Shown: positions 32,846 through 44,205, numbered from the stretch's first letter. The stretch is 64,000 nucleotides of DNA from Bipolaris cookei (GCA_002286855.1 NRSV01000003.1:173159-237158), one strand, 5' to 3'. The notes: generated by a model not told the origin, from the letters alone. Made by a program: numbers and translations.

Positions 32846-34041
32846 TTAAAGCTTAGCCTTAGAAACAATCAAAGAGTTTCCGTCTTGGAGGGCCTTGACA
32901 GCATCAGTAACAAGCTCGTCAACAATCTCCTTGGCGGTCTTCTTGTCGTTGACGACGGCAGCAACCTTGCCCATGAGGAAGGGTCGGGCGTTGTCCATGG
33001 TCTCCTCATCAATGTCGTCGCCCATCTTCTCGAGGTCGTGCTCGACAGGTATTATGCCCTTGCTGGTGAGATCCTTGATTTCTTGTTGCCTGTTCTCTTC
33101 CCAGTTGCTGACGTATGGGTTGTTGCGGATACGGAGTGGTCGTCCGGTGAAGATGATTGTGCGAATGTTGTCGTCCCAGCCAGCGGTGCGAACGGCTTCC
33201 TGGTGAACCTTTGGCGCACCAGCCTCTTCGCAGAGGATGAAGCGTGTTCCAACCCACACACCAGTCGCACCAAAGGCGAGCATGGCAGCAAGTGATTGGC
33301 CGCTGTAGATACCACCAGCAGCTACAACTTGGACCTGCTCGCCGGTCAAAGGCGACTTATGGCCCTCAACCAACTTGACTGCGGCTGGGATGAAGACGGA
33401 TGTAGGAACATCTCCAGTGTGGCCTCCACCCTCGCCTCCCTGTGCGCAGATGATGTCAACGCCGATATCCAGGCACTTTTGGATGTGCTTGGGGTGTCCG
33501 ATCATGTTCATGTATAGAACTCCTGCCTTGTGTAGCTTGTCGACAACGGCCTTGGGTGGCACGCCAACGGCGGAGACGAAGAGTTTAGCGCCGGACTCGA
33601 TGATGACATCGATGAGCTCGCCCAACTTGCCCTTTGTGTAGTCGTAGCTATCCCTGGTCAGTTTATTGCCTCTTAAAGATGGGCCCGGTGGCTGGGACAT
33701 ACTTGGTCTTGCGGGCGTTGCCTCCCACCTGGGGAAGAAGCAGGTCAATACCGAAGGGCGCGTTCTTGTCGGTTAGGTATCCCTTGAGCTCAGCGATCTG
33801 CTCACGGAGCATATCTGGTGTGTATCCGAGACCACCAATGACACCAAGACCTCCGGCATTGGTAACGGCGGCAGCAAGCCTGGGTCCAGCAGCCACGTTC
33901 ATTCCGGCAAGAATGACGGGATGCTGGATCTTCAGTAGGTCGGTGAGTTTTGTGCGGATTTGCTCTGTCCTGTATTAGCCATGGGCGCATATGAAAGAGG
34001 ACTGCCACTAGGGGCGATGGCGACATACGTGGTGCGGCCAT
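32846..34041 (-). CDS. Nitronate monooxygenase (2-nitropropane dioxygenase family), 358 aa, PTS1 AKL
   Basis: Exons on the minus strand: 34041-34029, 33964-33703, 33647-32846 (359 codons with stop). The first exon codes only MAAP plus one base. The FMN-dependent TIM-barrel fold is shown by HPVILAGMNVAAGPRLAAAV, AGGLGVIGGLG, the flavin-binding loop AQGGEGGGHTGD and VAAGGIYSGQSLAAMLAFGA, GVWVGTRF. Family members oxidise alkyl nitronates such as propionate 3-nitronate to carbonyls and nitrite using O2. The last three residues AKL fit the peroxisomal targeting consensus, so a peroxisomal site is likely. The gene is divergent from the folate gene with 305 bp between start codons. The 13-nt first exon is supported by phase and the resulting HPVILAGM start of the barrel, but its 3' junction has two nearby AGs. 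Confidence 0.88.
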
Positions 34042-34346
34042 GGTTGCGATGAAGGAAGTATCTACAGCTGGAAGAAGGGCAAGAAAAACAAGATACTTTA
34101 GCAGATGGCGACTCAGGTGAAAGCAACGAAGAGTTAGCTAGGATCTTATAGAGTAATGAAGAGAGGAGTTGAATCATTCCCAGCTCGTCTATCATGAGAC
34201 CGAGCCGTGAGCCGAGGCACAACACAACTGTCACGTGGAGAACGCTAGCCACATCCGAAGCTAGCGCCGTCTGGGGAAGGCCGGGACTAGCATCGCCCGC
34301 ATGGTGTCGTCACGCTGATTTGTGATCGACTCCGTCTTGGATAACC
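34042..34346. promoter_or_regulatory. Shared divergent promoter region, 305 bp
   Basis: This is the whole space between the start codons of the nitronate monooxygenase (minus) and the HPPK-DHPS gene (plus). It must hold both promoters. No clear TATA box is seen. Confidence 0.5.
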
Positions 34347-36092
34347 ATGTTGTCTAACACTCTGCGTATGCCGGTGCCAAAGGTCAAATCCCAAGGATTC
34401 ATTCACCATATATTACGGCCATGCCCAGCCTACAGCAGACATGTATCAGGTCAGGCCGTGGAAAAATTTCCGCCATGGCAGAGTATACGCCGGGCCCTCG
34501 TATCTGCATGCCATGCGCCCAGCCGAGGCCTTTGGCATCAGTTTCGAGAGCCGCAGAAATTTGCTCGACGAAACATATCGAGTCGGCAAAATGACGAACA
34601 TGCTAAGAAGCGGCATGTCTTCGTCGCTCTGGGGAGCAACATGGGTGATAGAACAACCATGATTGAGCAGGCATGCAAAGAGATTGAGTCGTGCGAAAAA
34701 ATACGCATCATACGGACGAGCGGTCTATGGGAAAGCAAAGCCATGTACGTTCTGGATCAGGACAATTTCGTCAACGGTGCCTGCGAGGTATGCCCTCCGT
34801 ATTTTCGTACTGTAACACTCCACTAAACCAGGTAGATAGAGACTTCACTTTCGCCTATCGAGCTGCTAGATGAACTGCAAGCTATTGAGAACAGAATGGG
34901 CCGTGTCAAGGTCATTGACAAGGGTCCTCGGAACATCGACCTGGATATTTTGTTGTATGGCGAGACTACATTCTCCAACGAAAGACTTCAGATTCCTCAT
35001 GCTTTAATGTTCGAGAGAGAATTTGTCTTGCGGCCGCTGAGCGAGTAAGCTATCTATCACTTGTGCGGATGATCTCAGCTGACTGTTCTTAGGCTCATAC
35101 CAGAAAATAACCAAGTCAATTTCCCATATCAGAAATCCATTCAGCAGCGTCTAGCGAAACTGCCAAAATCTGAAGTGCCACTGGTGCCAATAGTGCCGCT
35201 CGCATCAGATTTCTCCCCAATCTCGTCCGCCAAAACTGAGCAAAAAACACGCATAATGTCCATTCTCAACGTCACACCAGACTCTTTCTCCGACGGTGGT
35301 CTGAACTACAACAACGATCAAGAAACATTAGCCAAAAAAATCAAGTCACAAATTGCAAGCGGAGCAAACATCATTGATGTAGGCGGCCAATCCACCCGAC
35401 CCGGCGCAGTCCAAGTCTCCACAGAAGAAGAACTATCGCGAGTCATCCCCGCCATAACCCTCATCCGCTCAATGCCAGAAGCCAAAGACATAGCCATCAG
35501 TATCGATACATACCGTGCACGTGTCGCCGAAGAAGCCATTAAAGCTGGCGCCAACATGATCAACGACGTCAGCGCAGGCATAATGGACACGGAAATGCTA
35601 GCTACAATGGGTAAACTGGGCTGTACCGTGTGCCTAATGCACATGCGCGGGACACCAGAAACCATGAACTCTCGCGAGATGACTAGCTATCCCGACGGCA
35701 TTGTCGAAACCGTTGGCCGCGAATTGCTGCAACGCGTTCGGGCAGCCGAGGAAGCGGGTGTCAGACGATGGCGCATGATCCTCGATCCAGGCATTGGATT
35801 CGCAAAGACGCAAGAACAGAATCTTGAATTGCTGCGTAAGCAGCATCAACTCAGCACGTATCCTGGTTTAGAAGGTATACCTTGGCTAGTGGGAACAAGC
35901 CGAAAAGCTTTCATTGGACGTATCACGGGTATCGAGAACGCTCGACAACGTGTGTGGGGCACTGCTGTAGCGGTGTCTGCCGCCATACAAGGAGGTGCTG
36001 AAATCCTTAGAGTACATGATGTTAAGGAGATGGCGCAGGTTGCTAAGATGGCGGATGCGTTGTGGAGAAAAGAAGATTCTCTATCAAACTAG
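34347..36092 (+). CDS. FOL1: Bifunctional folate synthesis protein: HPPK and dihydropteroate synthase, 549 aa
   Basis: Exons 34347-34787, 34836-35044, 35093-36092 (550 codons with stop). The first about 88 residues are basic and acid-poor (RRALVSACHAPSRGLWHQF), consistent with a mitochondrial presequence. HPPK follows: HVFVALGSNMGDR, IETSLSPIELLDEL and the signature KGPRNIDLDILLYG. DHPS covers the C-terminal half: SILNVTPDSFSDGG, DVGGQSTRPGA, SIDTYRARVAEEA, NMINDVSAG, LMHMRGTPETM, ILDPGIGFAKT and VGTSRKAFIG, so all main pterin- and pABA-binding loops are present. It makes 7,8-dihydropteroate from hydroxymethyldihydropterin and p-aminobenzoate, the sulfonamide-sensitive step. Yeast Fol1 also has an N-terminal dihydroneopterin aldolase domain; none is visible here, so that activity must be encoded elsewhere. 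A pogo transposon starts 57 bp after the stop. Confidence 0.93.
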
Positions 36093-36148
36093 CCAGTGTT
36101 GTAAGCTTGAATATGGATGTGAAATAAACAAATGTAAATATATCTGTA

Positions 36149-36222
36149 ACGTGTTTCACCACCGAGTCGTCAACCCCACCGAGTCGTCAGCTCCACCACC
36201 ACACCCCACCTTTGCAACAATA
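36149..36222 (+). repeat. Left 74-bp terminal inverted repeat of pogo copy 2
   Basis: It starts ACGTGTTTCACC and contains two tandem 17-base units that share CACCGAGTCGTCA; it pairs with the right repeat at 37914-37987 with one mismatch. The doubled unit is a likely transposase binding site. Confidence 0.9.
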
Positions 36223-36229
36223 ACGCGTG

Positions 36230-37546
36230 ATGTCTCAACAACTCAACGTGCAACAAGCCTATAGTGAAGCAGATATTACCTTAGCTATTCAAAGTCTTAC
36301 TTCACACCAGATCCAGACTGAAACACGCGCTGCTATCGTATATAGTGTCCCACGAACGACAATCCGAGAACGACGCGCTGGACGACGCCCTCGACGCGAT
36401 TGTGAGGCGAACTGTAAGCGCCTAACAAAACTAGAAGAGGAGGCTATTACTAGGCGTGTAATAGTTGAGGCTGAGCGAGGACTACCCTGTGGGAGAGACG
36501 ACGTGCGAGATATGGCCAACAGACTGCTCCGAGAGCGTGGCGGGAAGGAGGTGGGCAAGAACTGGGTTGATAGGTTTGTCCAGCGCAATCCTGAGCTCCG
36601 TACGCGCCGGAGCCGTCCATACGATCACCAGCGAGCTCTCTGCGAAGACCCAGCGCTTATTAAGGGCTGGTTCGAGCTAGTTCAGAATACGAAGGCAAAG
36701 TATGGTATCGTAGACGAAGATATCTACAACTTTGATGAGACTGGCTTCATTATGGGCAAGATTTTATCACAGTCAGTTATCACAGGCTCAGACAAACCAG
36801 GAAGAACAAAGAAGATCCAGCCAGGCAATCGTGAGTGGGTTACGCTGATACAAGGCGTTGGCGCAACAGGCAAGCGTATCCCAGCGTTTCTCATCTTCGC
36901 AGGCAAGGTTCTGATCTCTACCTGGTTCACGGAGGATCTGCCACGCGACTGGGTGATTCAAGTTAGTCCTACAGGCTGGACGAACAACAATCTAGCGCTT
37001 AACTGGCTCCATCACTTCGATCCCCATGCGCGGCCTGTGGGGACGCATAGGCTACTCATTATTGACGGCCATGAGAGCCACTGCTCGGTGGATTTCCGAG
37101 ATCTCTGCGAAGAGAAGAAGATAATCCTCCTCTGTATGCCTCCCCACTCGTCGCACCTCTTACAGCCTCTTGATGTGGGCTGCTTCTCGCCGTTGAAGCG
37201 CGCGTATGGTGATGCTATCTCGGTCTTGGCACGCAATCGCATCCAGCATATCAGCAAAGAAACCTTCCTACCAGCGTTCAAAAAGGCCTATTACAAGGCT
37301 ATTACACCAGAAAACATCCACGGAGGGTTTCGAAGTGCTGGGCTTACGCCACACGATTATCACGTTGTTTTATCACAGCTTGACGTCGTGCTGTGTACGC
37401 CAACTCCACCAGCGCAAGAGAGTAGCACCTGGGACCCGAAAAGGACGCGCAACGCGCGCGAAATGGAGGCGCAGGCTACGCTTATTCGAAACCGTATGCA
37501 AATCCAGCAAGGGTCTCCTACAACTTCTCTTGATGAGCAGATGTAG
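36230..37546 (+). CDS. Pogo-type (DDE_1) transposase, 438 aa
   Basis: Start at the ATG at 36230 (MSQQLNVQQAYSEADI). Residues about 10-55 form a psq/pogo helix-turn-helix, about 65-135 a CENP-B/Tc5-like helix-turn-helix (EEAITRRVIVEAERGLPCG ... NWVDRFVQRNPEL), and about 165-340 the DDE_1 catalytic domain. The acidic triad is visible: D169 (YNFDETGF), D279 (LLIIDGHESH) and D315 (LQPLDVGCFSPLK), a DD35D spacing as in Fot1 elements. The TAG stop at 37544-37546 sits where copy 1 continues into a tail, and the downstream tail has a frame change and another TAG (CAG to TAG type), so the C-terminal zinc knuckle is not translated in this copy. The catalytic part appears intact. Whether the short form is active is unknown. 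Confidence 0.88.
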   Translation: MSQQLNVQQAYSEADITLAIQSLTSHQIQTETRAAIVYSVPRTTIRERRAGRRPRRDCEANCKRLTKLEEEAITRRVIVEAERGLPCGRDDVRDMANRLLRERGGKEVGKNWVDRFVQRNPELRTRRSRPYDHQRALCEDPALIKGWFELVQNTKAKYGIVDEDIYNFDETGFIMGKILSQSVITGSDKPGRTKKIQPGNREWVTLIQGVGATGKRIPAFLIFAGKVLISTWFTEDLPRDWVIQVSPTGWTNNNLALNWLHHFDPHARPVGTHRLLIIDGHESHCSVDFRDLCEEKKIILLCMPPHSSHLLQPLDVGCFSPLKRAYGDAISVLARNRIQHISKETFLPAFKKAYYKAITPENIHGGFRSAGLTPHDYHVVLSQLDVVLCTPTPPAQESSTWDPKRTRNAREMEAQATLIRNRMQIQQGSPTTSLDEQM

Positions 37547-37913
37547 CAGTTAAGGGAGCCCAGCAGATCGCTCATCATGTGTGTTGATGCAGGAGAAACT
37601 TGATCGTCTCGAAGCTACGATTAGTGAAGCAACGAAGCGAAAAACTCGTAAGCGGCGCTACGTACAGGTAGAGGGGTCTTAGACAATTGGCCAGATAGCT
37701 GATCACATCGCTGAGGCAGAGAGTGGTAGCTGTAACGATGGTATAACGTCTGCGAAGAGGGTGCGCAGTGAACGGCGCTGCGGGCGTTGCAGCCAAGTTG
37801 GACACAACTCTCGCACTTGCCAAGTAGAATTAGATGATATAGAGGATAGCGACGCGTCTGAAGAATAATATCTTATTCTGCTTAATAAGAAAAATTATAG
37901 TAGTGTTGCGCAA

Positions 37914-37987
37914 TATTGTTGCAAAGGTAGGGTGTGGTGGTGGAGCTGACGACTCGGTGGGGTTGACGACTCGGTGGTGAAACACGT
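37914..37987 (-). repeat. Right 74-bp terminal inverted repeat of pogo copy 2
   Basis: Reverse complement of 36149-36222 apart from one C/T difference near the inner end. Confidence 0.9.
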
Positions 37988-38266
37988 TAATGCAAGTTAC
38001 AACACTTCCTAGCTCAACCGTGTGACTAAACATCCCTAGCGGGGAAGCAGCTTAGTCGTCCATTCATTTCACTACATACGATCTTTTGGAAGTCTTAGAG
38101 ACATGGTCACATACTATAATGTAAAACAAGACTTGAAAGCCACCAAGCACATGTGAAGCAAGAACAAACTTGATTGAAAACGTCAAATGCTATAAAACTA
38201 CATATTCAAACATGGGCTACTTTGAACAAAAATCAAAATCTTCGTCAACTCGCCACTCTTTTTGTT

Positions 38267-41160
38267 TTACAACTTGCTTGCGCCACCCATCAGCTCGGCA
38301 CCAGCACCGCTAATGGCCAATTTGCCAGTCTCCTTGACCTTGGTCTGGAACAAGACGGTGTTGCCGACCTTCCACATCTCGGTAATGAGCGTCTGGCCAG
38401 GCAACACAACACCGGCAAAGCGGACCTTGATGTTCTTGAAAGGTCCGTACGTTTGCAGAATGTGCTTACCCGAGACACCAAAGCTGCACAGGCCGTGCAG
38501 AATGGGTGTAGGGAAACCACCCGCTTTGCTGAACACAGGGTCAATGTGGAGAGGGTTCAAGTCGCCAGAGAGACGGTAGATAGCAGCCTGTTCCTCAGTC
38601 GTCCGCTCTTCGACAACGGTATCCGGGGCACGCTTGGGAGGCTGGTGAACCTTGGTTGCGGCGCCGCGATCAGTACCCTTCTTGGGACCACCGAAGTTAC
38701 CGGAACCACGGATAAAGACGGTGCTCTCGTTATAGAAAATCTCATCTCCAGTCTTTGCGTCCTTAGTCACGCTGCCATATACAACCAGTCCAGCAGCGCC
38801 CTTGTCAACCACCTCGACCAGTTTGGGGACAGCAATGAGGTTGGCTTCTGTGGGAATGGGGAACTTGCGGATCTCGAGATACTGCTCGCCATGGAGAAGC
38901 ATGCGGGGATCAAAGTTGGGAACAATCTCATCGAACGTGAAAGGAGCTTCTGCGTTGAAAGGAGGAACGACACCAAAGGTGGGGATAACCTGGAAATTCT
39001 CGTCGCCCTCGTACACGAATGGAAGATCGGTGCGCTTGGCACCAACGCCGAGGTCTGTCGTCACTAGTCAGATTTTGTAATTTATAGCATTCAAGTGCAA
39101 GAGACTTACTGTAAAGAATCACGTCACGCTCTGTGTAGTTGAAGGGGGTACCCTCGGACTTGGCAGCCAAAGCCTTCTTCTGAGCCTCGAGGATTTCCTC
39201 GTTGCTCTTGACAGACTTCTTCTCCTTCTTGCCCTTGGAAGTGTTCTCAATGTTTGCCATAATGGACTTGAGTCCACTGGCGTTGTCGAAGGGGTGGTCA
39301 GCACGGCCGTCATCAAAGTTGGTGATGCGCGACCATTGAGCGAGAACAGCCTCGGGAGTGAGCTTAACGTCTACTGGGAAGCCATGGCCACCACTGCGTT
39401 GCCATCTGGTAGCAGCGAACCAGCCAGAGCCCATCTCGTACAAGCCACCGGTTGGCTCAGGAGCCTTGTCAGAGACGAGGAGAACGACCAAAGGAGCGTT
39501 GTAGTCAGGCTTAAGGGCCTGGACAACTTCCTCTGGCATAATGGTTCGGGTCATCTGTGTTCCCGCGTTGGGAGCAACGGTGTTGACAAAGATGTTGTTC
39601 TTCTTGCCCTCAAGAGCGAGAGACTTGGAGAAACCAAGAATACCGCACTTGGCCGAGGAGTAATTTGCCTGGCCAAAGTTGCCGTAGATACCACTGGTGG
39701 AGGTAGTGTTGAGGATGCGGCCGTACTTTTGCTTGAGCATGTAAGGCCAGGCAGCCTTGGTGCATGCATAGGTGCCAAACAGGTGCACCTTGTGAATGAT
39801 GTCCCACTGCTCATCAGTCATATTTGCGAAAGCCTTGTCCCGAAGGATACCTGCATTGTTGATCAGAATGTCAATGCGACCGTACTTCTCAATGGCAGTC
39901 TTGATGACAGCCTCGCCATCCTGAACATCGGCCTTGTTGCCGACAGCCTCTCCTCCAAGCTTCTGGATCTCTTGAACAGTGGTGTCGGGGTTGACAAGAT
40001 CATTGACTACAACTTTGGCACCGCGCTTGGCGAGTTGCAGGCAGTAGATGCGGCCGAGACCAGCACCTCCACCGGTGACCAAAGCGACCTTGCCCTTGAA
40101 ATCAAGCGGCTCGCCCTTGGGGTTGGGGGGAAGTTGGTTGGCCTTCTCGAGCAGCTCAAGAGCATCTGCGGGGCCTTGAGGATGCTCAGGCTTGGAAAAG
40201 TCAACAACGTCCTTCCACTTGGTAGCGAGAGCCTCGGGCGTGAGCGTATCGTCAGCCTTGAGCAGAGCGCCGCTTGCCCGCTCCCAACGAAGCTTAGCAA
40301 CGTGTCCGGCTCCAGCCTCAAAGATGGAGCCTGTCTCAGTGGACGACTTGTGTGTAAGGACTGCGACAATGGGGACAACCCATTCAGGCTTCATCTTCTC
40401 GAGAACATCCGGGGGCATGACAGTCTCGGTCATTCGGCTGGCGGCAATTGGGGCAACAACATTGCAGAGAATGTTGTATTTCAGACCCTCCTTTGCGAGC
40501 GTCTCGGTGAAGCCAACAAGGGCGAGTTTAGCAGCTGCGCGAGTTAGCACTCCATCTTGGTCTTGGCTCGAATTCCAGCTTACCAGAGTAATTTGTCTGT
40601 CCAAAGGATCCGAACAAACCAGCAGCCGATGCAGTGCTAATCAGTCGTCCGTACTTTTGTTTCCTGAAGTAGGGCCATGCGGCACGTGCGCACTTGTATG
40701 CACCGTAGACGTGGACTCTGTAGATGAGATCCCAGTCGGCCTGCTTCATGTTCTTGAAGCTGATATCGCGGAGAATGCCGGCATTGTTGATGAGGATGTC
40801 GATACGACCAAAGGCATCAATGGCCGTCTTGATAATCGCTTCTCCATTCTCTACTGAGTCGTAGTTGGCGACAGCTTTGCCGCCTGCGCTACGGATTTGC
40901 TCGACGACCTTATCTGCGGCCTATCGCGTTCGCGTCAGCCACGGATACATTATATCTTCATGTGCCTGAAGCTGTTTCGGGTTAAAGAAAAAACATACCG
41001 CTGAGCCTTGGCCCTCGCCCTTGAAGCTGCTGCCGAGGTCGTTGACCACGACATTGGCGCCGCGGCTGCCATAGAAGATGGCATACTCGCGACCCAATCC
41101 ACCACCAGCACCTGTTACAACGACCGTCTGGCCATCGTATCGCAGCTCCTGTGCAGCCAT
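38267..41160 (-). CDS. FOX2: Peroxisomal multifunctional beta-oxidation enzyme Fox2 (MFE-2), 903 aa, PTS1 SKL
   Basis: Exons on the minus strand: 41160-40999, 40920-40584, 40534-39110, 39054-38267 (904 codons with stop). There are two short-chain dehydrogenase units: the first with TGAGGGLGREYAIFYGSRGA and NYSAAKLALVGF, the second from about residue 315 with TGGGAGLGRIYCLQLAKRGA and NYSSAKCGILGFSKSL. The C-terminal hot-dog hydratase 2 has the motif GDLNPLHIDPVFSKAG and PILHGLCSFGVSGKHI. The protein ends SKL, the classic peroxisomal signal. It hydrates trans-2-enoyl-CoA and oxidises the resulting (3R)-hydroxyacyl-CoA in fatty-acid beta-oxidation. Domain order and length match fungal Fox2. The third intron ends at the second of two close AGs; this choice restores LYNLGVGAKRTDLP. 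Confidence 0.95.
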
Positions 41161-44100
41161 GATATGTGTGTATGGGAGACTTGTGAAAGAGATGGCTCTT
41201 TGCTCGCGTCTGAAGCTGTGTCGCGACTGTGCAAAGCTCAGATAGATGCAGCAAGGAAGGAGTCACAAGTCAAGTGGGAATCAGCAAAGATCCCGGGATA
41301 TCAAATCGGAAAATGGGAAAGCTGAAGATGAGAAGAGAGGATGTCAGAAGTTATGGTGGTAGTCAATGTGAAGTCGTTCTTACGGCCATGTCTCGTGAAA
41401 GCAGCCGAGCTGCTGGCGATGACGAGTTACCTCGGTCCCGACGGCAGTTGGTCATGTGTGGAGAATTGCGAACCGTGCGCCCTCGCACTTTCACATGTCC
41501 TTGCACCGCATTATCTGATGTTGTGCTACTGCTGATGAACTCCGGGGTATCATATGACAGCCGCCAAAGCCACGTTCCATCTTGTCTGGGGTCTCCATAC
41601 ATGGTTCCTCCCAACCATGCATGACCCCAGATCGCGGAGCCCCTGGCCAGAGCGGCACGTGATGACGCGCGGGTTAATTACATACTATCTGGTCACGTCA
41701 AATGCCGTTGGAAAAATAGGATAGGAATGGGACATGAACGATTGTAATACGCAAAAGCTGAATCTATGCATTCTGAACGTAACAAGTCCAAACCTTTTAT
41801 CGTACCCTTACCAAGATATGTCTCCTTCAAAGCCGCATGCGAAAGATTGTCAAAGCCCAATATCACTGTTACGGTCGGAAAGTTGTTGAGAAGTTTCCGC
41901 ACACATAAAAAGTCTATATGCGGACGTACAGTATCGCAAAGGCTGTAGCATACATACTTCTACCTCCCCTGAAATTTGTTGGGCAGGTAGAAGCGTCATC
42001 TGCTTAGCGCCGATCCCCATTCTGGACGAGAATCACATCGTACAACTTCTTTATCTACCTATCAAGACTTGAGGGATACAAACGCTAATCAATTGTAAAG
42101 CAGCACCAACTCTGAGCAGCCAAGTGCATGGAGTGATGCTTGAGCAGAATTCATTTAGTCTGCTTCACATCCAAATAGTGCCGAACAAGATACCGAGCCG
42201 TATATACTCTTACCGACACCGCTTCTCACTCCTGGACCGCAAATTTTTATTCTATCTATCGCCAATATAGCCCGACCATCTTGTGGCATTCATCGCCCAA
42301 CTCGGTTGAGCTTGACCTCCCTTCCAGAACCCTCCTCTTAAGCTTCGAGTACTTTCATGTTCCCTGCTCCCCAAATCACAATGTATACACACTCTAGCGA
42401 AGACAGGACAAGGCGCCGTGGATGGTATCCATGTACCTGCAACATCAGTGAAGCTTGTGAGGAGTCGTGGTGAGCGCGGTTATCATCATCTCGGTCCGAG
42501 AATTGCGCATAGAGCACATTCACGATAGGGCTGCGTGCACGGCAGATGCAGGATGCAGAGCGCAAGGATCTGTTTGGCCTACTAAGGCTTCCGTGTGGCT
42601 GGAGTGGAACCAGAATTGAGCACGGACAACGCGGCTGGTTCGCAAGTCCGGTGAGTCGTTGAAAGCCTCTTTTGTTACCGTCTTTTGACCTGTATCCCTA
42701 TTCGTATCCCTTTTTGTTCGCTTTGTGTCTACTGCACACATATGGTATCCCTAGAAAAATGCCTCATGCTCTGTACTATAGCGTGCCTTTTTAGCGGGTC
42801 AGAAGCTACACATATATGTGAACAATGTCTCTCATTGACCAATGTAAACCTTTTGCATTTGGGACGCAACGTTGCTCATCAGATCCAGCCGGTTCGCTTC
42901 ATGCGCATAAGGAAAGTTCCGTGACTAGCTAGTCATTTAGAATTACCAGCTCTGCCTTATAGGGTCCGGAGAGAATGCGCCCTAAACTTCCCAGTGGTAT
43001 GTGCATCAGCCTGTCATCAGGCTAAAAGGACTGTCCATCCAAGGGTCAGCTGAGTGCATGTCCGGAGTTGATACAGGAAGGGATTCGCGCAGCTGAGTGC
43101 GTGCCACCCTGGACAAATTATTCAAATGAGCATTGTACTAACTAAAAGACTGTTGGAAATAATTGCCATTGGATTCCTAGTGACATACTAATGTGATGGT
43201 GTTGCTTTGGGAGGCCTGTCCCGAGGCCATGTCAACGGTGTCATTGTCGACAAGACTGTCAGCGGGCGGGGCTATCCGCCCGCCTGATGCATGCACCACG
43301 TGCTAGTCATTGACCAAAGAACATGCGTTAGCGTGGGGGCTCTCTATGTTTTCATACAGAGAATGGCGAAAAGGAGGTCTGATAGCTACCGGCTTCCAGC
43401 CTTGCCATGAATCGATGCCATGACGATCTGAAGTTACAAAGTCTCGCAAGCAGGGTGATCTCTGAAGGCTGTAGCGGCTCTGCCCCCTTCTCAGGCCGTT
43501 TCTGCACACGAGCGCCAAACACCCGTCTGTCCGGCAATGCAGCTTGCCGAAGACAGGGATGGCTCCCAACGATGGTGTAATGTCATCATGCAACTGTTGA
43601 TTAGGTCTAACTCACATCGATTCCTTGAAAGCGCAGCCTGTGCTCTTACGAGACTCAGCCTCATTTTTCATCATCCACCGTCGGCATGTTGTAGGGAATT
43701 ACGTGCGGCAGAATAGGGGATGAGCCTTTGTGCCGAATACTCATTCTCATTCCATGCTAGCCGTTATTATTGCTACTCTGGCGGTCTTTGAGAGGTCTGT
43801 ACTTCGCCAGAGCTTGGAGACCCTTGTCCTGTACGATGATGAACTAGCTTCTTGGGAATAGGTACAGCGCCTAGGTCCTTGATGTCGGGGGTGCTCAGGT
43901 TCCCGTGTCCGTAACCTACTGCTTATGGCCACCTGGTCAGCATCCCCCTAGTGACGTTGGCAGTCGCCACGATAGCGGGTTATTTTGCGCCTGTGCCGAG
44001 TCTGTTGCCAACTCACAGCATTGTGCAGATCACAGAGGTGGAGTGTCCATCTGGTCGGTTCATCATCGACACAAGCATCAGGTTCCTTCTGTCGCTTACT

Positions 44101-44205
44101 TGCATCTTGTTCAACATTGCTTCATCGCCTCGGTAGAGCGTATTGCAGTCGACTTCGGAGTACGCAAGCTGTTCGAGCCATAAATTCCGTCCAACGAGCA
44201 TACCA
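41161..44205. other. Gene-poor intergenic region, 3.0 kb
   Basis: No coding sequence with a recognisable family was found between FOX2 (minus) and the methyltransferase (plus). Several frames of 60-130 codons exist but lack splice-supported extensions or motifs. A perfect 8-bp GC hairpin (GCGGGCGG, loop GGCTAT, CCGCCCGC) lies at 43262-43283. The FOX2 promoter should occupy the first few hundred bases. Confidence 0.45.

Larger units (their letters stand above)
36149..37987 (+). mobile_element. Pogo/Fot1-type DNA transposon (copy 2), almost complete
   Basis: The 1839-bp element has 74-bp terminal inverted repeats (36149-36222 and 37914-37987) differing at one base, flanked by TA (36147-36148 and 37988-37989). 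It carries a long transposase frame (36230-37546) and, after a stop, a decayed C-terminal extension to about 37868 that still spells a CCHC knuckle (CGRCSQVGHNSRTC). It shares high identity with copy 1 at 5.6-7.0 kb in the coding part, but the terminal repeats differ after the first 13 bases. It lies between the convergent FOL1 and FOX2 genes, so it disrupts no coding sequence. Confidence 0.93.

Noticed and set aside
31374..36092. A biosynthetic gene cluster around the nitronate oxidase and transporters
   Set aside because: No polyketide synthase, peptide synthetase, terpene cyclase or P450 is present, and the neighbours are housekeeping genes.
38174..40547. Long plus-strand frames opposite FOX2
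   Set aside because: They are antisense shadows of a GC3-rich gene with no family match, while the minus strand carries all Fox2 motifs.
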